Source: Parasitella parasitica
Taxonomy: Eukaryota > Mucoromycota > Mucoromycetes > Mucorales > Mucoraceae
Reading direction: 5' to 3'
NCBI GenBank assembly: GCA_025201805.1
Contig: MU619313.1
Span: 34,848-98,847 of the forward strand
DNA length: 64,000 nt
Shown: positions 20,742-35,276 of the stretch, piece by piece
Layout: each line of letters begins with the position of its first letter
Numbering within the stretch: the stretch's first letter is position 1
The notes under the pieces: model-generated
Told to the model about the DNA's origin: nothing
The model's database searches: none
The model's input: the letters and a program-made list of their open reading frames with translations, nothing else
Position numbers and translations under genes: made by a program

Positions 20742-23293
20742 ATGGCAACCAAACGTAAAGGGAAAACGATTCCTTGCGAAGGTAATCCCTTGCCAACTTC
20801 TGATGTCTTGTTTTTTGTAATGCCAAACAAACTTCCATTGTAGGTTGCCGAGAAAGAAAAAAGAAATGTACCGCAGGACAACCTTGTCAAAGGTGAGAAC
20901 TATGCCATAAATGCAGTATTTTTTCCCTTTCTTTCTTTTTTTAAACAAGTTGTATTAGATGCGAAAGATTAGGTATTCAATGCTATTACCTCAAACCAGC
21001 TATTCCTAGAGTGGAATGTATCGAGTTTGTAAATAACCAAGAGCTTGAGATGCATGTTGAAGTCTTGGAGGATATCTTGAAAAGTATGGAAAGAGAATTA
21101 TATCTTTTAAAATCACCATTTCGAGTCAAACAAATAACAAGTAGCAGCAGAAGCAATTCTGACGTTGACAGCTCATTTTCTGATCAAGGTTTCGATTCAA
21201 ATTACAATCGCTTTAAAAACAACAAGAACAATACGGCTTTCACTAGCAGCGCTTTAATAGGAAATACATCCAGCTGGCAATTAAAACTTAGAAAAGACGG
21301 CAGCATCACAATCGATACTGATATCTCAAGTTACGCAAATCTATTGAAACATATTGAGGCACTGGGTAATCCTATAGATGCAATTCCAATCACCAAGCAG
21401 CCTACGCTGGCATCTTTATCTGCAGGTGGTGGCTATCTTCGCCGAAAGGTTTTGTTTACTGTTGTTCGAAAAGGGAATTTTAGAGCTATTTTGGGGTCCA
21501 TTCAAAACGAGAAAAGAAAGCAAATCATTTCGGCATCTACAATGACTCCACCACAAACGCTGATGCTGGAGTTTGGTGACAAAGACAGCACACCAAGTGT
21601 AGTGTACGAGAAGAAGAACTTGGCTCTGCAATTGGTCAACACGTACTTTTCTTGCCGATTTTTGCATAGAGTTGTCTTCCACCAAAAGACATTTTATGAA
21701 ATGTTTATTGACGGCAGAACTGATTTGGAAGCCTCACCAGCTGCATGTGCCCTTTCTGCTGCAGTGTTAACAATGCACTGTAAACATGTCATGGCTTTTG
21801 TGCCTTACGATCAACAATTGGCATTGGGAGAATACTACTTTGATAAAGCTCGCTATGCTGTGTCTCTTCAATTCGATGAACCTTCCATGGAGACAATGAT
21901 TACTTATCTATTCATGGCGCTCTACAAATCAAACCTACTGCGGCCTCAAGATGCCAACATGTATCTGGAGGTAGCAATTCGCATACGGCAAATTCTAGTC
22001 GAAACTGTGTATAAAAACCCTTCTCCATCACTCATACAATCTACTACAAATAATTATAATAACAATAGCGCGACGACAAAACCTGACTCAAATAGAGACT
22101 CGCCTGCTAATACATCGCCAAAAAGACCAAGCAGATCAAAAGCAATGTCCCGATATCGAAGAGAGTACGAAACTTTCAAGCGACTTCATGCTGGATTCCA
22201 AGACTGTGTGCAGTTTATCCAGTTTGTGAATAACCAAAGAGGTGTACCTGTAAAGAGCGCAGACCTATCCAAAAACAAGCCTTCTATGCTAAACCAGGAA
22301 AATACTTCATTTAAAAGGCTGTTTCAATCCATCTGTGTAGAAACTTACGACCCAACACCTATGCCTGACGAATCCAGACAAACTGTGCGAGCAATTATGA
22401 AAGAGCATTATGTGGGACAAATTGCTAGAGTAGTCGGCCCATACTTTAGACGCGTGCGTTGGCAGGAAAGCGATATGGTTCCTCTGTCTTTTTTGATGAA
22501 AACTGAAGAGGATTTGAATGAAACTTATCATAAAAAGATACCACTAGATTTTAGATTAGACGCCTCGATTTTTGAAGATGGCATTAGCGACACAGAGTTC
22601 AAGAAAAGACTGTTAGATGACGGGAGATGCGATATTGTCTCTGTTACCATTGCAACTCGTTTTTACCAGTCCTTAATAGCACTGCATGAACCGTTTTTAC
22701 CAACAATTCGTCAATCTCGGAGAGGACCAAACAGCCTACTCACGCTTTTACAGCCAGATAATGTGGAAGATTATGAGCTTAAACAACAAAAGAAGCACAA
22801 GAGAAGAACTGATAGAGATCCACTAGGAACGACAGCTTGCTCATCCGAGGAAGAGGGAGAGGAGACGGAGGAAGATGATAACTCTACTGTGCTCTCGGTG
22901 CACGCTCTGAGGGCTCAATATGTCTGCTATAAATGCGCCATCATCGTTGTCCGTCTCTCGGAATTCCAATGCACTGTTTTGCAAGCTTGCACTATATCAA
23001 CACCCTCACTCTTTTGTGCCTGGGATATATTGCTGCGAAATTCTTGCTTAGGCATGAATGAAGACGACCTGGCTGTCTCTGGTGTTAACAACTACTTGAG
23101 CGCTAAAGACATTGAGTTAGCTAGAGAATACGCTGTTCGATGCATTGAGGTACTTCGAAAAGGATATCTGTTTAATGGAGCAGAACGTGAAGTGTTTGAC
23201 CATTACGAGAAAATCGAAAGCCAGTTGTTAACTGCATTATGTAAATCTGCTTCACCAACAGCGAAATATTGGGAGCCTGTCTCAAATTGGTGA
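20742..23293 (+). CDS. Zn2Cys6 binuclear cluster transcription factor
   Basis: Two short introns in the first 220 bp split the DNA-binding domain. Joined, it reads CEGCRERKKKC, TAGQPCQRC, ERLGIQC. This is an exact C-x2-C-x6-C-x5-C-x2-C-x6-C Zn2Cys6 cluster, preceded by the basic start MATKRKGKTIP. A short leucine-rich linker (LEVLEDILKSMERELYLLK) could form the dimerising coiled coil. The rest of the roughly 800-residue protein contains an all-helical middle region (YLFMALYKSNLLRPQDANMYL, AIRIRQILVE) like the fungal transcription factor middle homology domain. It also has an acidic stretch EEEGEETEEDDNS at about residue 640. The target genes cannot be told from sequence. Confidence 0.9.
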
Positions 23294-23390
23294 TGGCTAC
23301 TGTGTGTACGTATATATAAAAACCAGAAAACTTGCATTGTAAATATTTAATACCACTAAATAATAAAGTCTACTGTGAAAAAATGGCGCA

Positions 23391-24294
<904 letters not shown>

Positions 24295-24415
24295 TTTTAT
24301 TGTTACAGACAAAGAAATTGATTTTATTTGGATTTACATTACTTATATATATATATACTCTATTATTGACAAATTTCCTCGGAAAAACCGCTTGTATCCC
24401 TGTTTGTTTGCTAAC

Positions 24416-24988
24416 TCAAGATGAATAACGGAGACTGCGTCGATTCGAATACTCTGTCCATGGAGGCGTAGGTCCTCTCCACATAGTTGCATTTAAATAA
24501 GTCTGCAGCGGGGTCATGCTTCGGCCCATTGTGCTGGTACTACAAATACTGAGGGTTCTTTCTGATGGTTTTTCAGACGCCCCATTATGGAACGGTGATA
24601 ATGAAAACAGCCTCAGTCCTTGCTGTGGGGGTCCCTCCTCACTATCATTTGACTTTTCGTGAACGATTTTGTTTGATGTTGCCAACGTCTTCTTGGTTTT
24701 TACAGCAAGTGGACGAGGCGGGGACAGTGCGGTTTGAACAGCCGAAGCGTACTCTTGCTGCTGCTGATTTATTAACAGGTTGGCATCCGGCTTTGCGTCT
24801 ATGTTTTTGATCGAGTTACTTGGTGTTGTCGATTCCTCTATTATGGTTTCAAGGGATTGCTCTTGATCGTATGTGTCGATATTTAATGCTTTGCGTCTAT
24901 TGCTCAAGTAGCGATATATCGTTGTTGAGCCAAGCACAATGAAAAAAGCTATTCCAACTCCAATCAAAGTCCACTTCCACGCTTCCAT
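24416..24988 (-). CDS. Single-pass membrane protein of unknown function
   Basis: A single-exon frame of 190 codons. It opens with a short luminal/extracellular stub and one transmembrane helix (residues about 6-27, TLIGVGIAFFIVLGSTTIY). A basic stop-transfer sequence (RYLSNRRK) follows, then a hydrophilic cytoplasmic tail rich in S, T, Q and P. No domain was recognised. It lies in tandem upstream of nothing obvious and downstream of the LEA2-like gene on the same strand. The antisense frame at 24565-24810 is a shadow. Confidence 0.6.
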   Translation of the reverse strand: MEAWKWTLIGVGIAFFIVLGSTTIYRYLSNRRKALNIDTYDQEQSLETIIEESTTPSNSIKNIDAKPDANLLINQQQQEYASAVQTALSPPRPLAVKTKKTLATSNKIVHEKSNDSEEGPPQQGLRLFSLSPFHNGASEKPSERTLSICSTSTMGRSMTPLQTYLNATMWRGPTPPWTEYSNRRSLRYSS

Positions 24989-25174
24989 TTTAAGGGATTA
25001 CAGTGCAATAAAAATAAATGAGGGAAGAACAAAAGGAAGCTGGAGCGAATACATGTTTCCTCCCCTTTTATTTACATTTGGAAAGTCTGTTTAATTAGTG
25101 CATATGTGTCTATTAGATGGTGTCTTTGTATATCTATTTTGAGCATTCTTTCTCCACACATCTCACATATTGGA

Positions 25175-26449
25175 TCATGAAGGACAAAAGAAGCCTCCTG
25201 TCGCAGGAGTCGCTATAATTGTCGGTTTGTACCCAAGCCAATCCAGACCAAAAAGATACAGTGTGAACCAGAAATGAATAGGCAGTGAATGGTGGCCCGC
25301 TTCAATAGTGCTGTTAGTATTACATGCTCTGATCAAGTTTGAAAACGTTGTATCGGTGGTATCCCGTGCTTGATAGTTCACGGAAATTGGCAGTTGAATA
25401 GTGGAGATGGCTTTACCAGGAAGATAGACTGCCGTACTGTCATCAGCATTGTTATTTAAACCCTTCCCAATTAATAAGCCTGTCATGGTATCTTTGACTA
25501 TAATCTGGATCCTGTTGAATCTTGTTGTCAAATAATTGCGTCTGTTATCCATGGTAATATTGAGAAGCCATGTACTTTCGAATGCCACGTTACTAATTCT
25601 ACCTCCTTGCTGTGTTTGTGTTACTTTTGTCGGGATCGTGTTTATCGCTCCTTCTATGCGTATCAATGGAATCCGTGGCCAAATAAAGAAGAACAATACT
25701 GCAATCGTAATCACTGTTAGAAATGTCGTTACCACCCACGCTCTTCTTCCGCAGTAACATTGATATGTCTTTTTCTTGGATTTTCGGGCAGTATACAGCG
25801 CTGCTTGCCGCTTGCTAGTCTCTCCATGTTGGATAAAGCAACAACTGCCGATCCAAACGCCAATTGCCGATTCATTTGTTTTTTCAGGCACAGGGTCATC
25901 ATTTTTTCCTGGGATTTCGATTATATTGATCTGGTTATTTCTAGCGTGTCGATGATGTCGTCTGTTCTGTTTCTCACTTGTTTTAAGCCTCCTGCTATGG
26001 TTTGCTTTGCTGTAGCCTGCTTTTTTGTCAGGATTGATTTTGCTTACAGGAGCAATATCTGATGGATAAGGAGCGGTTATATCATAGACTAAATCTACAC
26101 ATGACAAAATGATTTAATATAACTCAAATTAAACTTTTTTCCTAGTTAACTCACCTTTTGTCTGGGGATCCACCGATGATAACAAAGGAGGTACAGTTAC
26201 GGAAACCCGATCATTTTGATTTTGAGGGGCTGTTGTTGTAGCCAGCTTGCTGAGAGTATTGCCATCGACTCCTCCACCGTCGTCCTTTTCTGCAGTTGGT
26301 GTGTTTTGAAAAGTGGTATCAGGATTATAATTACTTGATATAAACCTTTCTGCAATTGACAGTGTCACTGAAGGTCTTTTTGGATCAGATGTTGCCGACG
26401 AAATCGACTTTTTTGCATGCACAGTTGATTTTGCTGATATGGTTGTCAT
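25175..26449 (-). CDS. LEA2-like (NDR1/HIN1-type) single-pass membrane protein
   Basis: This is a two-exon gene (intron about 26096-26153) with a product of about 405 residues. The N-terminal 230 residues are hydrophilic and low-complexity, with a basic stretch (RRLKTSEKQNRRHHRHARNN). A transmembrane helix follows (VVTTFLTVITIAVLFFFIWP) immediately before PRIPLIRIEGAI. The outer part has the layout of a LEA-2 fold: STWLLNITMDNRRN, RIQIIVKDTMTGLLIGKG and IQLPISVNY. Fungal proteins with this layout are usually vacuolar or plasma-membrane proteins of unknown role. The family call rests on topology and motif order, not on a catalytic signature. Confidence 0.65.
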
Positions 26450-26880
26450 GGTTACTTTTTAGGACGATCAAAATAAAATAAAAAAAACAGCTTAAAGAAG
26501 AAGAAGGGAATAAAGGGTTTTTTTTGTTTATCTCTTTTGTTTTTTTCTTCCCCCTTCACAACTGTTTTGCTTGAACGTCTCCTACTAGATATACCTGAAA
26601 ACAAGCATAAAGTTTAAACATAAATATAGCCCCGAGCCAATGACATTCGTATTGCATAACCCATCTTCTTCATGTACAGCACACTTGCGCATTGATCGGC
26701 ATAAGTGATGTACAAACAACTTGTCCATAACAACACCCGGTTTCACTCATTGTACTTGTTAATGTACAAAATTAACAGCATACTTTGTCAAATGACGATA
26801 ATGTAGAGGACGTTTTGGTGGAGGCTTACTTTAAATTTTTCTTTACAAAATCTCTCTGCTTTGCTTTTTCTCCCTTTTGC

Positions 26881-26913
<33 letters not shown>

Positions 26914-26941
26914 CTTCTTCCACTTTGAATTGTGAAAAGAA
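26450..26941. promoter_or_regulatory. Divergent promoter region with a 31-nt poly(dT) tract
   Basis: These 492 bp lie between the divergent LEA2-like and AVL9 genes. A run of 31 T (26883-26913) ends only 28 bp before the AVL9 start codon. Long poly(dA:dT) tracts disfavour nucleosomes and are common fungal promoter elements. The tract may also be a slippage-prone spot in the assembly. Confidence 0.55.
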
Positions 26942-29582
26942 ATGACTGATAACAGCCAATCCACTGTAGAGCAAACACTATACGAAACGAATGTGCAAAC
27001 TTCTTTGGACCAAAACAAAGACCAACAGATTGCTGCAATCTTAGTAGTGGGTTTTCATCACGCTTTCGGCCCAATTGTCGAATTTTGTATACCTCCTTTA
27101 CCATACCAAGAACAGAAAAAAACCCAGCAAATATTAGAGAAATTAGAATTACCTGAAGAATGGAGCTTCCTACCATTTCTGGCTCTTCCAGGTAAGACAT
27201 ACACTCAGCAATACTTACTCAAGCGCAATAACGTTCCAATTTTTCCACATAGATGGTGCGCACCAAAAAGACGAAGATTTTGCATACTTTCATTTGCCAC
27301 CCATACCAGGATGGTCGGTTGCTCAAACGACTCTTTTTGGTATATCTTGTAATAGACAAATTGCATCTAAAGTAAGAGTAATTATGCATAAGCATTCAGA
27401 CTTGATATTGAAGATCTTGCATATAGGATCTATTAGTGAAAACGCCTGATATTACTAGATCTATTGTACAGAAAGCAGTGGTTGTATTAGCTAGACAGGT
27501 AAGATCTGCAATTATCAGCTTCGAGCTAATTCTAATACGAGTATGCAATAGCCAATATTTGGACCTTTACGACAGAAACTAGCGGTGATAACTGCTGCAT
27601 GGTTCAATCAAAGAGATTTCACAAAGCTGGACATTTTACATGTAATAGTTGTGGAAGCAGTACCCTATAAGCGCATTTTTGACTGATCAATATATTAGAA
27701 TCTTTACAACAATTTAAATGGTACATTTCATGGTCCTATTGACGACTCGACTTTATATATGGGTAATTAAAAAAAAAGTTCAAATTCATGCAAAGGTGCT
27801 TGGCTCAAATTCAATTCTGACTTTAGGAACTTCATTGCGAGAATTAGTCTACAAATTTAAATCAAAAACACTCATGCTACTGAAGATATTGCTGCTTGAA
27901 AAAAGAGTGCTATTTTACGGTTATCCTGTCGAAACATTATGCACATTTCAATATTCTCTGATTTCACTGATACCTGGACTATTGCGCAATCTACAAGACT
28001 CGGGAACACCAGAATTAGACACATCCGACAAAAATATAGCAACTGCGGAAGCAAAAGTCTTATCGGATGGCAGCAAAGAAAGTTTATTAATGTATATGGG
28101 CCTCCCACTGCATATATTTGAGAAAGGATCATTCTTCCAGCCCTATTTACCGCTTCAGCAAATCGAAATGCTTTCATCCGAACAAACAAACTCTTATGTT
28201 GTGGGCACGACGAATCAAATATTCTTTCATCATAAAAGCGATGCCAAAATTGACGTTTTGGTCAATCTAGATAATGGCACATTGGAGTTTTACAATCCTC
28301 AGCTAGCCAGTCTTGTGAACCATACACTTGCGGATCGTAGATGGATGGAAAATATTGTAAAGGTTGTCAATGATACATGGAACCAAAATGGTACGGCTCA
28401 CGGCACCGTGTAGATATGTTTGGAAAAATTGTTGACCGACTGCTTTCTATGATAGATCCTAGTAGACCTATGCAAAATACATATCTTGGATCTGATGACT
28501 ATTTGCGAGCTAGATTCGAAGAGTATATATTATCCTTACTGTCCAGCGTAAAGCACGCTCAGGCCCACAGTTTACTAGACAGCGTGTACGACAGCATGGA
28601 TAACGGAGCGAACAGTGGCGAAGAAGTAATGACAGATGAAAACGAAGGTAAACTAGTAAAAATAACAACTGTAGAGACAACCGACACTCAAATTTTCGCA
28701 GAACATAATTACTTGACAGATTATGGCATGAAATGGCTAATAGCGTGGTGGGAGACAAACAACTTTAAAAAATGGAACCAATATACAGATCATGAGATTT
28801 ACGAGATTGTTGAGCCTGGACATCCCGGAATGGGGAACATATCTATCGCCGACATCCAAAACACATTATCAAAGTAAGTTTCTGTTATTGCAGACTTTCA
28901 ACAGACATACTCAACCTGTGCTATTCCTAGCCGACTTCGAGATTTGCAACTTAAACAGAACCTAGCGCCCATCCGAAATACGTTGTCAAAAGCCATGTCC
29001 GGAGGAGCGAAAGCTGTCTTCAGCGGTAGATCAAAACTGAATGCCATGTGGAATGAATTTGAACGTGGTACTAATGACTCAACGAAAGAACAGCACTCCC
29101 CTGCGTCAACTTCACGAAATAGTCTACAATCAGAAAAGTCAATAACATCGCCAGAATCTCCTTCATCAGGGTCAGCTTCACAGCAAGCGGGTCGATTATT
29201 TTCCAATTTGTCTTCTTTTTTAAGCAGAAAAACAAAGGAGTTTTCTCAGGCAATGGAGGTATGCATATTAATATTAAAAGATGGTCTCAAGGTGTGAAAT
29301 TTTTATCAATCTTTTGTTTAATAGGAGTCTGTCTCTGAACATAGTTCACCTTCTAACAGTAGACGAGCCTCTACTGCCGCCCAGAGCCCTAGTACTACAG
29401 TTTCCAAACCTCAGACCACCCAGGCTTCTGCTTCTTTCAACACAGATGTCCTACCACCAGACGATGACGATGATGACGATGCAGGGTCAGCCGCATTTGT
29501 GGACGTTGGCCAAATGTATCCATTCGCATCAGGCAAACATGACACGAAAACCAATGATCAAGACAAAATTCTTGATGTTTGA
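26942..29582 (+). CDS. AVL9: AVL9, DENN-type late secretory pathway protein
   Basis: This gene has about nine exons. The N-terminal exon has ILVVGFHHAFGPIVEFCIPP, the AVL9 uDENN-like signature, then EWSFLPFLALPDGAH, YFHLPP and SVAQTTLFGISCNRQI. Later blocks include LLLEKRVLFYGYPVETLCTF, LISLIPGLL and the D-rich DYLRARFEEYILSLLSSV. Avl9 acts in exocytic transport from the Golgi in yeast and is essential in the absence of two other sorting genes. The C-terminal 150 residues are S/T-rich, with poly-D (DDDDDDD) near 29465. An intron of about 63 bp (28392-28453) interrupts the middle; reading through it meets a TAG, so it must be spliced. The stop is TGA at 29580-29582. Confidence 0.88.
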
Positions 29583-30005
29583 CCATTTTCAAAGATACAT
29601 AGCATTTGAGATGCATCAATAAAAAGAAGTGCAATCGCATTGCGATATCATATAAATGCCGAGTGCGTGTTATATCATTCAGAGTGTTATAAACCCCCCC
29701 AAAAAAAACGGCTGATTATTTAACCTGGCTATATCGTTCTAACAGCAACAGCATTTAGCATCTGCATGCTGATGATATCAAATCAACAAAGTTGAGCAAA
29801 CGATGCCTCAATAAAATTCCGAAGGTTGGGTGCTCTTCATTTTAAGCTGTCATGATGAAGGCTACAAGGATCATTTCAATTTGAACCTTTCTACCAGCAA
29901 AATTTACCGAGAATTTAGTCGTTTATCTTGTTTTATTTCAGATGGTTCATTTTTCTCTTTTATTTCTGTGCATTATTTTAAATAATATACATTTATATTT
30001 TAAAG
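29583..30005. other. Spacer downstream of AVL9
   Basis: These 423 bp contain the AVL9 3' region (AATAAA at about 29618), a C7A8 homopolymer run near 29694-29708, and the AT-rich promoter of the next gene. No further gene was seen. Confidence 0.4.
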
Positions 30006-31259
30006 ATGAAGGACGACATTCTTTCACCAACACATGCATTTCTTGATTTTGACTTTTCAGAATTTATTGACAAAAATTTCGACATGTCAAATGACATTTT
30101 TCCGAACACAAAACCTTTGTCTCCTTGTGCTGTCTCCTCTTCTTCCGTTGTAAGCACATCTCAGTTGGACGATTTACTTTCAGACACCACATCAACAAAG
30201 AATGACAACTACTTGCTTGAGCAAAGTCCCTCCTCTGACTATCTGAATGACCCTTTATGGTCAAGCATCGAGGAGTTGGCTTACAACACTACCAAGAAAG
30301 AAACGCCTGTTGTCACGACGCTATCCTGCATCGACACATTCATTAAAAATCCTGACAGTGATCTAGTTGATCTGGTTCACCAGTCTGAGGCCGAGAATGA
30401 ACTATTCCAGAGCTTGATCCTCACCAGCTTGATGGACACACCATTACCACCCCAACATCAGCACCGACAGTACCAGCTCCAGTACCAACTACACCAGCAC
30501 CAACGCCAGCACCAGCACCAGAGCCAGAGCCAGCAACCACAGCATGACCACCCTGATAATTATCGCTATCAACATCGGAATGATTATGACCTGCTACAAA
30601 AGTATCAGCAAGAGCCTCACCTGATGGAACTGGTGAAAGGCAAATATTTTCATAATTCCCCTCAATGCGTCAATCCACCTAGAAAAAGAAAGCAGCAGCC
30701 ATCACAATCTACAACGAAGCGGGCCACCACAAAGTTTGCTACTACTGCAGCAGGCTACTCATCTACAAACAACACCCAGTACACACATAGCGACCAAGTA
30801 AATGCCCAATTACTCAAGGAATTTATTCGCCAAGCAGGCAGAAATGCTAAACATCCTATCAGCAGTCTTGATCCCATAAGCAAACCAGGCTATCTTCCTG
30901 ATCTGCATTACACACAAACAGTGAACGGAAATTATCACCATAATCCTCCTTTATCAACAGCGTATTACAGTTCGCTAAATAGATATTCCAATATACCGTA
31001 CAAAATCCAGACAAACCACAGTGCTACCAAGAAACCCAAGCAGCCAAAGCTGGCGCAACAGCATCATCACCCATACCAGCGTTCCGCAAACAACCCGGTT
31101 GGGAAACCATCAATGTATTCATCTGATATCTCCCAAGCTCAGCTTTTGGAGATTCAAGCGATTTCACGGGCTCAACAAGATTTCATTCGTGCTCGTGAAC
31201 AGCAGGAAGCAGAAAAAGGATTATTGATGAAGCATCATTCAAAAAAAGCAGCGCATTAA
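30006..31259 (+). CDS. Q/H-rich low-complexity protein, unknown function
   Basis: A single-exon frame of 417 codons with a clear ATG and a TATA-like AT-rich leader. The N-terminus is acidic and hydrophobic (FLDFDFSEFIDKNFDM), which resembles an activation-domain composition. Residues about 150-180 are almost pure Q and H in alternating short repeats. A basic patch follows (PPRKRKQQ). The C-terminus is charged and helical (REQQEAEKGLLMKHHSKKAAH). No conserved domain was recognised. A nuclear, transcription-related role is plausible from composition only. Confidence 0.6.
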   Translation: MKDDILSPTHAFLDFDFSEFIDKNFDMSNDIFPNTKPLSPCAVSSSSVVSTSQLDDLLSDTTSTKNDNYLLEQSPSSDYLNDPLWSSIEELAYNTTKKETPVVTTLSCIDTFIKNPDSDLVDLVHQSEAENELFQSLILTSLMDTPLPPQHQHRQYQLQYQLHQHQRQHQHQSQSQQPQHDHPDNYRYQHRNDYDLLQKYQQEPHLMELVKGKYFHNSPQCVNPPRKRKQQPSQSTTKRATTKFATTAAGYSSTNNTQYTHSDQVNAQLLKEFIRQAGRNAKHPISSLDPISKPGYLPDLHYTQTVNGNYHHNPPLSTAYYSSLNRYSNIPYKIQTNHSATKKPKQPKLAQQHHHPYQRSANNPVGKPSMYSSDISQAQLLEIQAISRAQQDFIRAREQQEAEKGLLMKHHSKKAAH

Positions 31260-31486
31260 TAACCTTTTGTATCAAAAACTACTCTCTCTCTCTCTCTTTC
31301 TATTTGTCTACATAATTTACATTTATAATAAAAAGTCTACACAAACATTTACAATACGGATCATTTGCAGGATTTCAGCATGGCCGTGACTCTTTGGATC
31401 AATGATGGCTTAGTCCAAACTGCCGAGACTAATCAACCAAAAAATTATTCAAACAGAAAACCTTTCTTTACCCTACATAAATCAAC

Positions 31487-33140
<1,654 letters not shown>

Positions 33141-33204
33141 ATTATTCAATTCATTTCATGTGTGTATATAATAAATCAAGCACTGCTATAGACAACTACC
33201 TCGA

Positions 33205-35068
33205 TTACATTTTGAGCTGGTCCAACCACTCGCTAAAGTTCTTGGCTTGAATTTCATACTCTTTTCCAACTTGTTTGATCGAAACCCTGCCGTATCAGAT
33301 TCGATAATTAGTGACCAATGCAGAAAATTAAGCATTTTCAATTACCTTTCGTTTACAATTGATTGCGTTTTTTTCAGTTCTTTATTTACTTCTTCTGTCG
33401 TGTCCATCTTGGCCTTTAGTTTAAGTTGCTGTTCCTGAATGTATTGCTGTTCTGTGTGCTCAATGTGATCTAAAACAAGAGCATCATCTAGTGAAATGAA
33501 TTTGCAATACTAAACACAATATTACCTCGTAGAGCGTCGACAGATTGTATCACATTGTCAATTCCATCATGGCATTCTGGTATGTCTTGTGGTATAGGTA
33601 TATTCTGCTTATCCAAAGAAGCTTCCCATTTCTTTGCTAGTTTCTCCAACGTTATTCTAATGTCTGTACAGACGTCTTCTACTGGTTTTTTCGACAGATA
33701 GTTGACTGAATCCATTAAATTTACAATTTCAGACAAAGCTTCTGTGATCGACTATAAAAAAAAAATCCGGCATTTTCATTTAAAAAAGTCGGCAGTTTTC
33801 AGACTGGTAACTTACTATTGATGTATATGGACTCAGAGCATTTTTAATCGTTGCAGCATCGCTAGCGTTATCTAAAGGATCTGCTTTCGCCTTATGCATG
33901 TTTAGACGTTCGAGTTGTAACCTCACTTTTTCCTTTTTAATGTCATCCAGCAGCTGCTCAACCGTTTCTCTGTTCTCGTGTTTGACCTGAACTCTATTGT
34001 TCCGAATCACATCGTTCCCCTTTTCATTAGCGCTTGCCAGCGAATTAAGGTGCTCTAATATTTTCAGCTTTGACTCGAGTTAGTCTTTTAGTTATCCGTC
34101 GAAATCCGTTGCCTAAAATCTTTACCGTCTTTTTTTCGATCTCCTGGATAGTTGCTTCTCTATTTACAGGTGTCTCTGACTGTTTGGATGATTCAATGTT
34201 CTTGATTAGCTCATCTGCCTGAGACGTTAGTGATTGTAATTCAGCATCCACTTGATGGTTGGCAGCCTTTATTCGTATGTTCTTTCTGTAAGCACATACA
34301 CTGTGTTAGGTCATACAAATCGAATCACACAAAGTTGAAGACATACGCTATCGCAGATTGAACAACGGGATCTACATGAAGCTCTCTAATGCGTCGGATA
34401 AGGTTGGTTTCGGCATCCTTCGTCTCTCTTTCTAGATCATCTTTTCTTTGCAATAGCTCATGTATTTTCTCCGTTTGCGCTGATTTGTAGCTCTCGATCT
34501 CTCTATATTCTGCTTTGTCCACTATTTTATACTCGTATTTCGCTTTGTCGACTCTCACATTCTTCACTTGCTGTAACAATGAATCCACCATTTGATTTGC
34601 TTGGTGTTTATCATGTTTTTCAGGCAGCCGGCTTATCAGTTGTCTCAACTGCGAAATTTCTGTATGGTTGATAAAAGTTTGCCGCTCGTACTGCCGCTTA
34701 ATATACAGCTCCAGCTTTTTGCACACCATCTCTGGGGTTGTTGGCAATAACTGAGTGAGATCGCGTCTACCACCGACCAATGCCAATACACTTTTTGGAT
34801 GCATTTCATTCGCAAGAGACTGGTCCTGCAGATGCGCTTGTCTTGTGCTTTGAAAGTGAGTCTGTTTTCGCTTTATTTCTTGGACAGCATTTTGCCTTTT
34901 CTCAATTTGCATTCGGGTGTGTGCTATTTGTGATTCTACACATCTTTTACTATTAATTCTCTAAGAGCCTGAGCTTGATCGTATAATCAGATTACCAAGT
35001 TTTCTTATTTTTAATAATTGCTGCTCGTTTCTCTTTTTACATTCCTGGTATTTTGACTCTTGGTCCAT
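33205..35068 (-). CDS. Coiled-coil protein, unidentified
   Basis: A gene of about seven exons, start MDQESKYQECKKRNEQQ at 35068. The first intron is resolved by an acceptor at about 34947, giving KIRKLESQIAHTRMQIEKRQ. Almost the whole protein (about 500 residues) is predicted coiled coil with K/E/Q heptads. A short non-coil block, MHPKSVLALVGGRRDLTQLL, lies near residue 60. The C-terminus ends FSEWLDQLKM with TAA at 33205-33207. Composition and size would suit a spindle, kinetochore or augmin-type subunit, but no diagnostic motif was recognised, so no function is assigned. The stop of the next minus-strand gene (the EED-like gene) lies about 209 bp beyond its start codon. Confidence 0.7.
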
Positions 35069-35276
35069 GGTTGAAATGTGTATTTGCAGAAGAGCTTGGT
35101 TTGGGTTGTGTAAACCTCATCTTTATAAAGATTCCAACAAACACTCCGCCAAGCAAATTTTTTTTTTTTTTTTTTAGCTTGAAGCTCTGGCACCAACTAT
35201 AAAATCCTCGCCGACATCTCAAGACACTTGCTTTCAAGACGCTAGCGGCGCAAAAGAAGCTATCTCGTTTTATTAG

